Assembly (NCBI RefSeq): GCF_022179805.1
Contig: NZ_BPUO01000019.1
Coordinates: 51,919 to 115,918, forward strand
Direction: 5' to 3'
DNA: 64,000 nt
Origin: Cupriavidus pauculus
GTDB lineage: Bacteria; Pseudomonadota; Gammaproteobacteria; Burkholderiales; Burkholderiaceae
Part shown: positions 42,244 to 50,669 of the stretch, one piece after another
Position numbering within the stretch: position 1 is the stretch's first letter
Layout: each line of letters begins with the position of its first letter
Translations under genes and position numbers: made by a program
The notes under the pieces: model-generated
What the model was told of the DNA's origin: nothing
The model's input: the letters and a program-made list of their open reading frames with translations, nothing else
The model's database searches: none

Positions 42244-43769
42244 ACCCGCGACTGAAACTTGCCGCTTCGTGCCTGGCATTGATCGGTGCGGCCGGATATG
42301 CCGGCTATCGCTTCGGCGTTTCGCAGGGCACGTCCACGATGCCCGGCGAACCGGCGACGAGCGCGGCAGCGAAAGCTAGTGACGGCGATCCGCAAACGGG
42401 CAAGAAAGTTCTCTATTGGCACGACCCGATGGTGCCGGGCCAGCGCTTTGACAAGCCAGGAAAATCGCCCTTCATGGACATGCAATTGGTACCAGTTTAT
42501 GCCGACGGGGACGGTTCTGGCGGCAGTGGGATCTCCATCGACAGTCGCGTGACGCAAAACCTGGGCATCCGCACCGCTGAGGTAAAGGCCGCTCGCATGG
42601 GTGTCATGCTCGAGGCACCCGGCAATGTTGCCATCGATGAGCGCAGCATCCAAGTGATCCAGGCGCGCACCACTGGCTTCGTGCAGCGCGTGGGAGTGCG
42701 AGCCACGCTCGATTCAGTCCGAAAGGGTCAGACACTGGTCACTCTCTATGCACCCGACTGGGTGGCGGCGCAGGAGGAGTACCTGGCGGTCGCCCGAATG
42801 CCTCAAGGGTTACAGGGCGACCTGGCAGATGCGGCAAAAGCGCGCATGCGGCAAGCCGGCATGACGCCGGGGCAAGCCGATGCTGTCGCCCGCTCGGACA
42901 AGCTGCAGACAGGGCAAGGCATCGCCAGCCCGCTGGACGGCGTTGTCACTGAGATCGCAGTGCGCGAAGGCATGACAGTCACCCCGGGCATGACACTTTT
43001 CCGGCTGGCGGATCTTGGTCAGGTCTGGGTGATTGCCGAAGTGCCGGAAGCACAGGCGCGTGGTATCGCCCCCGGACAATCCGTCAAGGTATCGGCCACC
43101 GCCGTCCCGGAACCCGTGAACGGCAAGGTCGATGCGATCCTTCCCGACGTCAATCCCGCCACGCGCACCCTCAAGGTACGCATCGTCTTACCCAACAAGC
43201 AACACCGGCTGGTGCCCGGCATGTTTGCCAACGTGCGGTTCGACAGCGGCGATCGCCCGGACGTCCTGCAGATTCCATCCGAGGCCGTGATTCGTACGGG
43301 CCAGCGCAACGTCGTGATTGTCGATGCGGGGCCGAAGGGTTATGTGGCCACGGAAGTCCGCACAGGCCATGAATCCGACGGCATGACCGAGGTCGTCTCC
43401 GGACTGAATGCCGGGCAAAAGGTTGTGACGTCGGGCCAGTTTCTGATCGATTCCGAAGCAAGCCTGCGCGGCACGTCGGAGCGGCTGGCATCGCCGGCCG
43501 GAGCATCCGCGCTCGCCGCGACTGTGCTGGAGCATGAGGGGATCGGTCGCATCGAAGCTGTGAATGCTGCGGGCCTGACAATTTCGCATGGACCGATTCC
43601 TTCGGCACAGTGGGGCGCTATGACGATGGATTTCGCCGCGCATGATCCTGCAATGCTCAAGGGGTTGAAACCTGGCGACCGCATCCGGTTCCGTTTCAGC
43701 CTGGACCAAGACGGTGCCGCCACGCTATCGTCGGTACAGCCCACCGGTGCTGAAGGAGCCAAGCCATGA
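42240..43769 (+). CDS. cusB: CusB-like periplasmic adaptor with fused C-terminal CusF domain
   Basis: 509 residues. Membrane anchor or signal at 7-25. A heavy-metal-binding domain at 57-89 carries M64, M79 and M81, equivalent to the three copper-binding Met of E. coli CusB (49, 64, 66). Lipoyl/barrel adaptor domains follow (about 110-400). From about residue 440 a CusF-like domain is fused, with H450, W458, M461 and M463 in the exact H-8-W-3-M-2-M spacing of CusF. The adaptor thus carries two Cu/Ag sites. It is translationally coupled to cusC and cusA. Confidence 0.95.
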   Translation: MNPRLKLAASCLALIGAAGYAGYRFGVSQGTSTMPGEPATSAAAKASDGDPQTGKKVLYWHDPMVPGQRFDKPGKSPFMDMQLVPVYADGDGSGGSGISIDSRVTQNLGIRTAEVKAARMGVMLEAPGNVAIDERSIQVIQARTTGFVQRVGVRATLDSVRKGQTLVTLYAPDWVAAQEEYLAVARMPQGLQGDLADAAKARMRQAGMTPGQADAVARSDKLQTGQGIASPLDGVVTEIAVREGMTVTPGMTLFRLADLGQVWVIAEVPEAQARGIAPGQSVKVSATAVPEPVNGKVDAILPDVNPATRTLKVRIVLPNKQHRLVPGMFANVRFDSGDRPDVLQIPSEAVIRTGQRNVVIVDAGPKGYVATEVRTGHESDGMTEVVSGLNAGQKVVTSGQFLIDSEASLRGTSERLASPAGASALAATVLEHEGIGRIEAVNAAGLTISHGPIPSAQWGAMTMDFAAHDPAMLKGLKPGDRIRFRFSLDQDGAATLSSVQPTGAEGAKP

Positions 43770-46700
43770 TCGCGCGCATCATCCTGGCGTCGATACGCAA
43801 TCGCTTCCTGGTGCTCCTGGCCACGGTCATGCTCACGGCGTGGGGGCTGTGGGCGGTGCGCAGTACGCCCCTCGACGCGTTGCCAGACCTATCCGATGTG
43901 CAGGTGATCATCCGCACTCCATTTCCGGGGCAGGCACCGCAACTGGTCGAAAACCAGGTCACCTATCCGCTGACCACGACCATGTTGTCTGTGCCGGGGG
44001 CCAAGACCGTACGCGGATACTCTTTTTTCGGGGATTCGTTCGTCTACGTCCTGTTCGAGGACGGCACCGACCCGTATTGGGCGCGCTCGCGCGTACTGGA
44101 GTACCTGAATCAGGTGCAGTCACGCCTGCCGGCAGCCGCCAAGCCGGCACTGGGGCCGGATGCCACCGGCGTCGGCTGGATCTACGAGTACGCGCTGGTG
44201 GACAAGACCGGTCGGCACGACCTCTCACAACTACGCGCGCTACAGGACTGGTTCCTGCGTTTTGAGTTGAAGTCACTGCCCAATGTCGCTGAGGTCGCTC
44301 CCATTGGCGGGATGGTGAAGCAATATCAAGTCGTATTGCAGCCGGACAAGCTGCGCGCCTACAACATCCCCCAGTCCAAGATCCTAGAGGCTTTGAAGGG
44401 TGCGAACCAGGAGGCCGGAGGCTCAGTACTGGAACTTGGTGAGGCCGAGTACGCGGTGAGAGCCTCGGGGTACCTGAAGACGCTCGATGATTTCCGGCAG
44501 ATTCCGCTAGTGACCAGCGAAGCAGGCATTCCTGTACGGCTCGGCGATGTGGCCACGGTCCAGTTCGGTCCCGAGTTGCGGCGCGGTATCGCCGAACTCA
44601 ATGGCCAGGGCGAGGTCGCCGGCGGTGTCATCGTGATGCGCTCCGGCAAGAACGCGCTGGAAACCATCGATGCGGTCAAGGCCAAGCTCGCCGTGCTACA
44701 GAAGAGCCTGCCGGCAGGCGTCGAGATCGTCACCACGTACGACCGCTCGTCTCTGATTAACCGCGCGGTGGACAATCTGACGCACAAGCTGATCGAAGAG
44801 TTCATCGTTGTCGCTCTGGTCTGTCTGATCTTCCTGTTCCACCTGCGTTCGGCCTTGGTGGCCATTGTTTCGCTGCCGTTGGGGGTACTAGCCGCCTTCC
44901 TCGTCATGCGCTACCAAGGCGTCAATGCAAACATCATGTCGCTGGGTGGCATCGCCATTGCCATCGGCGCCATGGTCGATGCTGCGGTCGTCATGATCGA
45001 GAATGCGCACAAGCATCTCGAGCACTGGAATGCGGACAATCCCGGGAGGGAACTCTCCGGGGAGGAGCGCTGGCGTGTGATCGGCGAATCGGCGGCGGAG
45101 GTGGGCCCTGCACTGTTCTTCTCGCTGCTGATCATCACACTCTCCTTTGTGCCAGTGTTCACGCTGGAAGCGCAGGAGGGACGGCTGTTTTCACCACTGG
45201 CCTTCACCAAGACTTACTCGATGGCCGCAGCCGCTGGGTTGTCGGTGACCCTGGTGCCAGTCTTGATGGGATATATGATCCGGGGCAGGATTCCCAGCGA
45301 ACAGTCCAATCCGCTCAACCGATGGCTGATCCGTGCTTACCAGCCGATGTTGGCCAAGGTGCTGACCTATCCGAAGACCACGGTGGCCATTGCAGCAGTT
45401 CTGCTGGCCGCGACCGTCTGGCCGATTGCGCGGGTTGGCGGCGAGTTCATGCCGCCCCTTGATGAGGGTGACCTGCTCTACATGCCCTCTGCGCTGCCCG
45501 GCCTTTCCGCAGGTAAGGCCGCGCAATTGCTCCAGCAGACGGACAGGCTGATCAAGACTGTGCCAGAGGTTGCCACCGTGTTCGGCAAGGCGGGCCGCGC
45601 GGACTCGGCGACCGACCCGGCGCCGCTGGAGATGTTCGAAACCACGATCCAGTTCAAGCCGCGCGATCAATGGCGCGCCGGCATGACGCCGGACAAGCTG
45701 GTCGAAGAACTCGATCGCGTGGTGAAGGTGCCGGGCCTGTCGAACATCTGGGTACCACCGATCCGCAACCGGATCGACATGCTCGCCACCGGTATCAAGA
45801 GCCCGGTGGGCATCAAGGTGGCGGGCACGGACCTGAAGGAAATCGATCGGCTTGCCACGCGCATCGAGGAAGCCGTGAAAACGGTCCCGGGCGTCACTTC
45901 CGCGCTGGCGGAGCGTCTGTCTGGTGGACGCTACATCGACGTCAATATCGACCGGATGGCGGCGGGCCGCTATGGCTTGAACATCGTGAACGTCCAGAGC
46001 ATTGTGTCCTCTGCCGTCGGTGGCGACAACGTGGGGGAAGTGGTCGACGGATTGGCGCGCTTTCCCATCAATGTCCGCTATCCACGCGACTACCGCGATT
46101 CGGTGGAGCAATTACGCGCCTTGCCCATCGTCACGGATCGAGGCCAGCAGATCATCCTATCCGACGTGGCACGCCTTGAGGTGGTGCAAGGCCCACCGAT
46201 GCTGCGCAGCGAAAACGCCCGCCTGTCCGGCTGGATCTACGTGGACATTCGCGGACGTGATCTGCGCTCAGCGGTCCATGACATGCAGGCAGTGGTAGCC
46301 AAGACGGTGCCGATGCCAGCGGGATATTCCCTCAGTTGGTCGGGGCAGTTCGAGTACCTGGAGCGGGCCACCGCAAAGCTGAAGGTGGTGGTGCCGTTCA
46401 CACTACTGATCATCTTCGTCTTGCTTTATCTGGTGTTCGGCCGCCTTGACGAAGCACTGCTGATCATGGGCACGCTGCCGCTGGCGCTCATCGGTGGATT
46501 CTGGCTGCTCTATGCGCTCGGCTACGACTTGTCGGTGGCCGGCGTGGTCGGCTTCATCGCATTGGCCGGCGTGGCGGCCGAGTTCGGCGTGATCATGCTG
46601 CTCTACCTCAAGCACGCCTGGAGCGAGCGAGAACAGGGAGGCGAAGCAAGCCTATCCGCGCTGCTGGAAGCCATCCAGGAAGGCGCGGTGCAGCGTGTCC

Positions 46701-46936
46701 GTCCCAAAGCTATGACAGTCGCGGTCATTCTCGCTGGCCTGATTCCTATCATGTGGTCGCATGGCACGGGCTCGGAGGTCATGCAGCGCATTGCCGCTCC
46801 GATGGTCGGTGGCATGGTGACCGCGCCCTTGCTTTCCCTGTTTGTTGTCCCGGCGGTGTACCTGCTGATACGCAAACGCCAGACAAAATCTGTCCCCCTT
46901 TCCACCCACCCCTCGCTTCAAGAGGAAACGCAATGA
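43766..46936 (+). CDS. cusA: CusA-like heavy-metal RND pump, Cu(I)/Ag(I) class
   Basis: A 1056-residue HME-RND transporter. The family motif in the second half of the first membrane bundle reads GAMVDAAVVMIENAHKHLEH, typical of the monovalent-cation class. The three methionines of the E. coli CusA transport site are present at identical numbers: M573 (LYMPSALPG), M623 (LEMFETT) and M672 (RIDMLATGIKSP). This strongly supports Cu(I)/Ag(I) export. ATGA overlaps with cusB and cusF couple the genes. Confidence 0.97.
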   Translation: MIARIILASIRNRFLVLLATVMLTAWGLWAVRSTPLDALPDLSDVQVIIRTPFPGQAPQLVENQVTYPLTTTMLSVPGAKTVRGYSFFGDSFVYVLFEDGTDPYWARSRVLEYLNQVQSRLPAAAKPALGPDATGVGWIYEYALVDKTGRHDLSQLRALQDWFLRFELKSLPNVAEVAPIGGMVKQYQVVLQPDKLRAYNIPQSKILEALKGANQEAGGSVLELGEAEYAVRASGYLKTLDDFRQIPLVTSEAGIPVRLGDVATVQFGPELRRGIAELNGQGEVAGGVIVMRSGKNALETIDAVKAKLAVLQKSLPAGVEIVTTYDRSSLINRAVDNLTHKLIEEFIVVALVCLIFLFHLRSALVAIVSLPLGVLAAFLVMRYQGVNANIMSLGGIAIAIGAMVDAAVVMIENAHKHLEHWNADNPGRELSGEERWRVIGESAAEVGPALFFSLLIITLSFVPVFTLEAQEGRLFSPLAFTKTYSMAAAAGLSVTLVPVLMGYMIRGRIPSEQSNPLNRWLIRAYQPMLAKVLTYPKTTVAIAAVLLAATVWPIARVGGEFMPPLDEGDLLYMPSALPGLSAGKAAQLLQQTDRLIKTVPEVATVFGKAGRADSATDPAPLEMFETTIQFKPRDQWRAGMTPDKLVEELDRVVKVPGLSNIWVPPIRNRIDMLATGIKSPVGIKVAGTDLKEIDRLATRIEEAVKTVPGVTSALAERLSGGRYIDVNIDRMAAGRYGLNIVNVQSIVSSAVGGDNVGEVVDGLARFPINVRYPRDYRDSVEQLRALPIVTDRGQQIILSDVARLEVVQGPPMLRSENARLSGWIYVDIRGRDLRSAVHDMQAVVAKTVPMPAGYSLSWSGQFEYLERATAKLKVVVPFTLLIIFVLLYLVFGRLDEALLIMGTLPLALIGGFWLLYALGYDLSVAGVVGFIALAGVAAEFGVIMLLYLKHAWSEREQGGEASLSALLEAIQEGAVQRVRPKAMTVAVILAGLIPIMWSHGTGSEVMQRIAAPMVGGMVTAPLLSLFVVPAVYLLIRKRQTKSVPLSTHPSLQEETQ

Positions 46937-47271
46937 AACACGTCAACACTCTCGCATTCCTTCTCTCCCTTACGGCCGCCTCGGCGGCATTCGCGGCTGG
47001 ATCGATGGACGGCATGGACATGAAGCCGTCTGCCGCATCGCCGAAAGCTCCGCAGCCCGTCGCAGCGGAAGTCAAGAAGATCGATGCCCAAACCGGCAAG
47101 GTAACGCTCAAGCACGGCCCGATTGACAACCTCGGCATGCCCGCCATGGTGATGGCGTTTCCTGTCAAGGACCGCGCTTCGCTAAAGAACTTCAAGGAGG
47201 GCGACGCGGTTTCCGTTACGTTCGACAAGGTCGACGGCGAACCGGCCGTCGTTGACATGAAGCGACGGTAA
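46933..47271 (+). CDS. cusF: CusF-like periplasmic copper chaperone with Trp-to-Met change
   Basis: 112 residues from the ATG overlapping the cusA stop; GAGGAAACG lies upstream. Signal peptide ends AFA. The CusF barrel runs from about residue 43. Metal ligands H61, M72 and M74 are kept, but the cation-pi Trp of E. coli CusF (W44) is Met here (M69, in LGMPAMVM). A Met-rich MDGMDM follows the signal peptide. It delivers Cu(I)/Ag(I) to CusB. Last gene of the operon. Confidence 0.93.
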   Translation: MKHVNTLAFLLSLTAASAAFAAGSMDGMDMKPSAASPKAPQPVAAEVKKIDAQTGKVTLKHGPIDNLGMPAMVMAFPVKDRASLKNFKEGDAVSVTFDKVDGEPAVVDMKRR

Positions 47272-47283
47272 GCGCACGCAATT

Positions 47284-47309
47284 GCATGCCGTCGCTGTTG
47301 GTGGCATGC
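47284..47309 (+). terminator. Hairpin after cusF
   Basis: GCATGCC and GGCATGC arms around a 12-base loop, starting 13 bases after the cusF stop. The following T-run is weak (ATTTG), so termination is likely but not certain. Confidence 0.4.
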
Positions 47310-47670
47310 ATTTGTCGTGCGACCCGATGCATCGGATTTCTTCGAAATAAGCCCGAGCGGATGACTGATGCGACCACTAAATCTTCCGTCCGACGTCGTA
47401 ACGACGCTCTTGGTCACCCTGGCGCTGACATTCTGCGCAATATGCTGGTTCGCCTGGCATCTCAGGCGCTAGGCGCCACAAGCCAGGGGAAGTCGCAAGT
47501 AAGGTGATTCTGGACAATGCAACAGCCTGCCTTGCGACGCCGGCAGCTACGCTTCGCCATCGGATGACCGCTCAACGCTCGTGGCCGCCATTGGGCGTTA
47601 CTTCGCCGATGACCGGAAAGGGTCGGTCAGCGACCGTCGGCGACAGAGGCTTCAGACCACGTGGGGCACG
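47310..47670. other. 360-bp stretch without a convincing gene, containing dyad repeat copy C
   Basis: Only short frames without family features. At 47621-47636 it holds the 16-base GGTCGGTCAGCGACCG, identical to copy A and followed by TCGGCGACAGAGG, similar to the sequence after copy B. Unlike copies A and B no recombinase follows. Confidence 0.5.
47621..47636. repeat. Dyad repeat GGTCGGTCAGCGACCG, copy C
   Basis: Identical to copy A (29501-29516). Downstream sequence TCGGCGACAGAGG resembles that after copy B. It lies just outside the possible element remnant at 47.6-48.7 kb. Confidence 0.6.
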
Positions 47671-47919
47671 TCAGATGTCCCCGAGCCAGCCGTCCGCCGC
47701 GATCCGCGCACGGCGCACTGACGCGTCCTCGGCCGCGCGCTGGGTACCGTAGCCCGACAAGGAAAAATAAGGCCCGCACAACCGCACCCGGCGGTCATTC
47801 TCGACCGTCACCTCGTAGTCCCACTCCCGGCTGCCGGCCGGCCGGATGACCTGAAAAACGAAGAGTTGCAGCACGAGTCCGCGATAGGGTCGGCTGATGC
47901 GGCCCGTTGAATCGTTCAA
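47671..47919 (-). CDS. Small hypothetical protein
   Basis: 82 residues with good protein character: LVLQLFVFQVIRPAGSREWDYEVTVENDRRVRLCGPYFSLSGYGTQRAAEDASVRRARIAADGWLGDI. A beta-rich first half and a helix with regularly spaced Ala/Arg look like a small folded domain. No known function recognised; no clear operon partner. It lies in a region (47.6-48.7 kb) that may derive from an integrated element. Confidence 0.5.
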   Translation of the reverse strand: MNDSTGRISRPYRGLVLQLFVFQVIRPAGSREWDYEVTVENDRRVRLCGPYFSLSGYGTQRAAEDASVRRARIAADGWLGDI

Positions 47920-48021
47920 CTTTTGCCCCGGTATGCCACCAGGGGTGAGCGTGCCGGCGTGGCAGGCATCAAGACACCCGTGTAGTGAGATTCATGCTAC
48001 GCGCGCCGGTATGCCCTCCTG

Positions 48022-48234
48022 TCAGTGTTTGTCTGATTCTGGCGGGGCAGGGGTTGCCGCCTCGCGGCGGGGTACGCCTCCCAAAAAGAACACCTGACGC
48101 CGCAAGGCGTCAGGTGAATAGCTCACGGCGAAGGCGCGCTCCTTCGAGAGCGACAGAATAGGAAATCGCACACGCGTTTTGCCCCCTCCAAAAGTGGGAG
48201 CGGCTGTACTAAGATCATTTCCGAGGCGTTTCAC
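48022..48234 (-). CDS. Possible small ORF ending within a structured RNA region
   Basis: 70 codons (MKRLGNDLSTAAPTFGGGKT...PESDKH). Its reading crosses the perfect 11-bp hairpin at 48091-48116, so it may not be a true gene. I list it because the frame is fully open and has protein-like composition (VRFPILSLSKERAFAVSYSPDALRRQVFFLGG), and such ORFs seem familiar from phage- or ICE-related regions. Low confidence. Confidence 0.25.
   Translation of the reverse strand: MKRLGNDLSTAAPTFGGGKTRVRFPILSLSKERAFAVSYSPDALRRQVFFLGGVPRREAATPAPPESDKH
48091..48116 (-). terminator. Perfect 11-bp hairpin with 4-base loop
   Basis: CACCTGACGCC, loop GCAA, then GGCGTCAGGTG. On the minus strand it is followed by TTCTTTTT, giving a rho-independent terminator for leftward transcription. 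On the plus strand it has a GNRA-type loop. It is the first of three perfect hairpins within 200 bases. Confidence 0.65.
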
Positions 48235-48290
48235 AAGCAGCGCCTCGGCTGTTTGGGCGCCCGCCGCTTCCAGTCACCGGCGGGCCTTTT
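48221..48290 (+). terminator. Tandem hairpins with T-run
   Basis: CCGAGGCG-N12-CGCCTCGG (48221-48248) is followed 10 bases later by GCCCGCCG-N11-CGGCGGGC (48259-48285) and CTTTT. The second hairpin plus T-run looks like a rho-independent terminator for rightward transcription; the first may be part of the same structured RNA. Confidence 0.55.
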
Positions 48291-48342
48291 CGCAACCGGG
48301 CGGCACGGGATCCCCCACGCTCACTCCATTTCTGCTGTCACC

Positions 48343-48666
48343 ATGAACATCGTCCTTTTGCGCCACGGCAATCGGGCTCTGCTCCTGCCGGCTGGCCGTT
48401 CTCTCATCGACTGTCCGCTTCACGTCCGTCTCTGGCTCGGCACACCCCAGACTGAGGTCACCACGCAGCTCACTGCGGACACGCCGATGCCCGGCATTCA
48501 TCCGCCCCTCGTGCTGGCCGAGATTTTGCAAAACGGGTTCTGCGCCCTCGACATGTATGGCTTCGTGAGGGGGCTTTCCCGCCCCTTGCCGCGGCCGCCG
48601 CCGGAGGGTACGCGGAAGGAAGCGGCGGATGCCAATGCTACGGATTTGCCCCAAGACGAGGTGTGA
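48343..48666 (+). CDS. Hypothetical protein
   Basis: 107 residues from the ATG at 48343 (the frame is open from 48253, across the terminator-like hairpin). MNIVLLRHGNRALLLPAGRSLIDCPLHVRLWLGTPQTEVTTQL, then a Pro-rich PRPPPEG segment. No recognised family, no ribosome-binding site of note. Possible phage- or ICE-derived small gene; it could also be a chance frame. Confidence 0.35.
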   Translation: MNIVLLRHGNRALLLPAGRSLIDCPLHVRLWLGTPQTEVTTQLTADTPMPGIHPPLVLAEILQNGFCALDMYGFVRGLSRPLPRPPPEGTRKEAADANATDLPQDEV

Positions 48667-48911
48667 CTGCCTGGAAACCCGCGTGGTTAAGCCAGAGTGA
48701 GGCTCACTTCGCGCCGGTCCATCATTGGCCGGATTGTGGCCCGCTGCAGCCATTCGATTCAACGCAACTGAATGGCTCCCTTGGGTCGTTCTGAGACCGT
48801 AACCACCCCGCAGATCATTGAAGCCGAAGGAAGTCCGCCGGGGAAACACGACTCTGAGCCGGAGCCTTTGATCCGCGTTGAAGGTCACGTGCTGCGATTG
48901 AGTTGCCCCCG

Positions 48912-49733
48912 TCAGTGCCCCTCCTCAATGTTGAGGATTTTCCCCAAACCGAGAAAGTAATTCGCAAAGGCAAGCACACTTGCTGTCACTACGATATAGA
49001 CGACCGACAGTGCGGCTAACGTCGGATCTGCGAACTCCCGGACATAGTTGTACATGGACACCGGCAATGTCTGCGTGTCTTGCGTGGTGACGAAAAGCGA
49101 AGCGGTAAACTCGCTGAATGACATGATTGCCGCGAACAACCAACCTCCGAACAGCCCTGGAGCAAGCAACGGGATCGTAATCGTGAACATCACCTTTAAC
49201 GGCGATGCACCAAGACTTGATGCAGCCTGCTCCAGCCTGGCATCCAGATTCTCCATCGACACATAGACGCTCTTCAGCACAAACGGCAACACCAACATTA
49301 CGTGACACAAGATGACAGTGCCATACGAGCGGTCAATGGAAGCCTGGGAAACGAGAATAAGCAGGCCAAGCCCTAGCGTGAAATGAGGCACCACGAGAGG
49401 TGAATGTAGGATCGCCAGCAGCGCGTGCTTACCGCGGAACTCCAAACGCTTGACGGCGATTGAGAGACAGGTGCCGACTACGAGCGCGATGAACGACGAC
49501 CAACCGGTAACGACGAGACTGGCGTGAAACCCATCGCGAAAGTCTGGATAGGTGAAGACGCGCGCAAACCATGCTAGCGAATAGGATTCCGGCGGAAAAG
49601 TGATGATTGCCTTTTCGTTGAATGCGGCGATCGTCACCACGACGACCGGCAGCAGTACGAAGGCAAGAAGAAATACGACAAGTAGCGGTCCCGCGATGCG
49701 CAGCGGCAGTGGCAGAGCATTCTTGATTCTCAT
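48912..49733 (-). CDS. ABC transporter permease (PotC-like, polyamine/opine/iron type)
   Basis: 273 residues from the ATG at 49733, which has GGAG upstream; a TTG five codons earlier is the alternative. Six membrane segments; the EAA loop reads EQAASSLGASPLKVMFTITIPLLAPGLFGG (about residues 160-190), which contacts the ATPase. With the neighbouring permease it forms the channel of a PotABCD-type importer. It starts two bases after the permease-1 stop, so the two are co-translated. Confidence 0.93.
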   Translation of the reverse strand: MRIKNALPLPLRIAGPLLVVFLLAFVLLPVVVVTIAAFNEKAIITFPPESYSLAWFARVFTYPDFRDGFHASLVVTGWSSFIALVVGTCLSIAVKRLEFRGKHALLAILHSPLVVPHFTLGLGLLILVSQASIDRSYGTVILCHVMLVLPFVLKSVYVSMENLDARLEQAASSLGASPLKVMFTITIPLLAPGLFGGWLFAAIMSFSEFTASLFVTTQDTQTLPVSMYNYVREFADPTLAALSVVYIVVTASVLAFANYFLGLGKILNIEEGH

Positions 49734-49734
49734 T

Positions 49735-50583
49735 TTAATGTTCTCCAAAAGCCTTCAATCGCTTTGTGAACAACCCTAGGGAAAAGAGCGCTGCAGCTGT
49801 CAACAGCAATCCCATCACACTCAGGCTGGCAGCAAGCGGGAAGTTCATGGAAGCGAAGCCGAGTTGGTACACGAGCGTCGACACCGTCGGCACGCGACCT
49901 CCCCCAATCATCTGAGGTGTCGCAAAGGCGCTAAAAGTCCAGGCAAACGCCGTCGTGACGCTAGCGAGAATTCCGGGTATGGAGAGCGGAAGCGTGACTG
50001 TCAGGAAGGTTCTGACCGGACCGGCGCCCAAACTCTGGGCCGCCTTTTCGTAGTCTCGGTTGATGTGCGAAATCGCCGTGGCTAGCATCAGCACCACCAC
50101 GGGAATCGTTACGTGCACCAGCGCGACCAACACGCCAAAGTGAGTGAACATGAGTTCCAGCGGCCAGTCAATCAGGCCCATCTTTCGCAGCGTGCCATTG
50201 ATAAAGCCATTGCTGCCCAGCACGGCTATCCAAGAGTAGGTCCGGACGATCTCGCCCAAAAACAGAGGGGTGATGGAAACCACTAGAATGAAGGACTTGA
50301 GCGCTCGACTCTTGACGCGCACCAGAGCATAAGCCAGCGGGTATGCAGCCAGGAGCGAAAACACAGTCGTCTCCGCGCTCAGTCGCAAGGTGTTGGTGAA
50401 CGCGTCGAGATAGATTGACTTGGTCAAGTCCCCGAAATTGGCGAACGTGAACCCTCCGACATCCAGAGATCCAGGGATGTATGCTCGAAAACTGAACTGC
50501 AGTACCGCAAGCAGCGATACCGCTATGCAAAGCGCGACAAGGACTGCGGGTGAAACAAGCCAGGCTCGTGGATGGGGGCGCAT
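49735..50583 (-). CDS. ABC transporter permease (PotB-like)
   Basis: 282 residues, six membrane segments, EAA loop EKAAQSLGAGPVRTFLTVTLPLSIPGILAS (about residues 176-205). An N-terminal hydrophobic segment (AWLVSPAVLVALCIAVSLLAVLQFSFRAY) is typical of PotB/PhnU-like permeases. It pairs with the PotC-like permease downstream and the receptor gene 86 bases upstream. Confidence 0.93.
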   Translation of the reverse strand: MRPHPRAWLVSPAVLVALCIAVSLLAVLQFSFRAYIPGSLDVGGFTFANFGDLTKSIYLDAFTNTLRLSAETTVFSLLAAYPLAYALVRVKSRALKSFILVVSITPLFLGEIVRTYSWIAVLGSNGFINGTLRKMGLIDWPLELMFTHFGVLVALVHVTIPVVVLMLATAISHINRDYEKAAQSLGAGPVRTFLTVTLPLSIPGILASVTTAFAWTFSAFATPQMIGGGRVPTVSTLVYQLGFASMNFPLAASLSVMGLLLTAAALFSLGLFTKRLKAFGEH

Positions 50584-50669
50584 TCTGAAGCCTTATTTCA
50601 GATGATCAATCAGCAAGGGAGATGGGCGAAGGTGCATTGCCTCCCCCCTCCAAAAGCTCCGGACCGACG

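Noticed and set aside
45191..46111. 306-codon open frame on the minus strand
   Set aside because: Lies wholly within cusA, whose three methionine ligands match E. coli numbering exactly.
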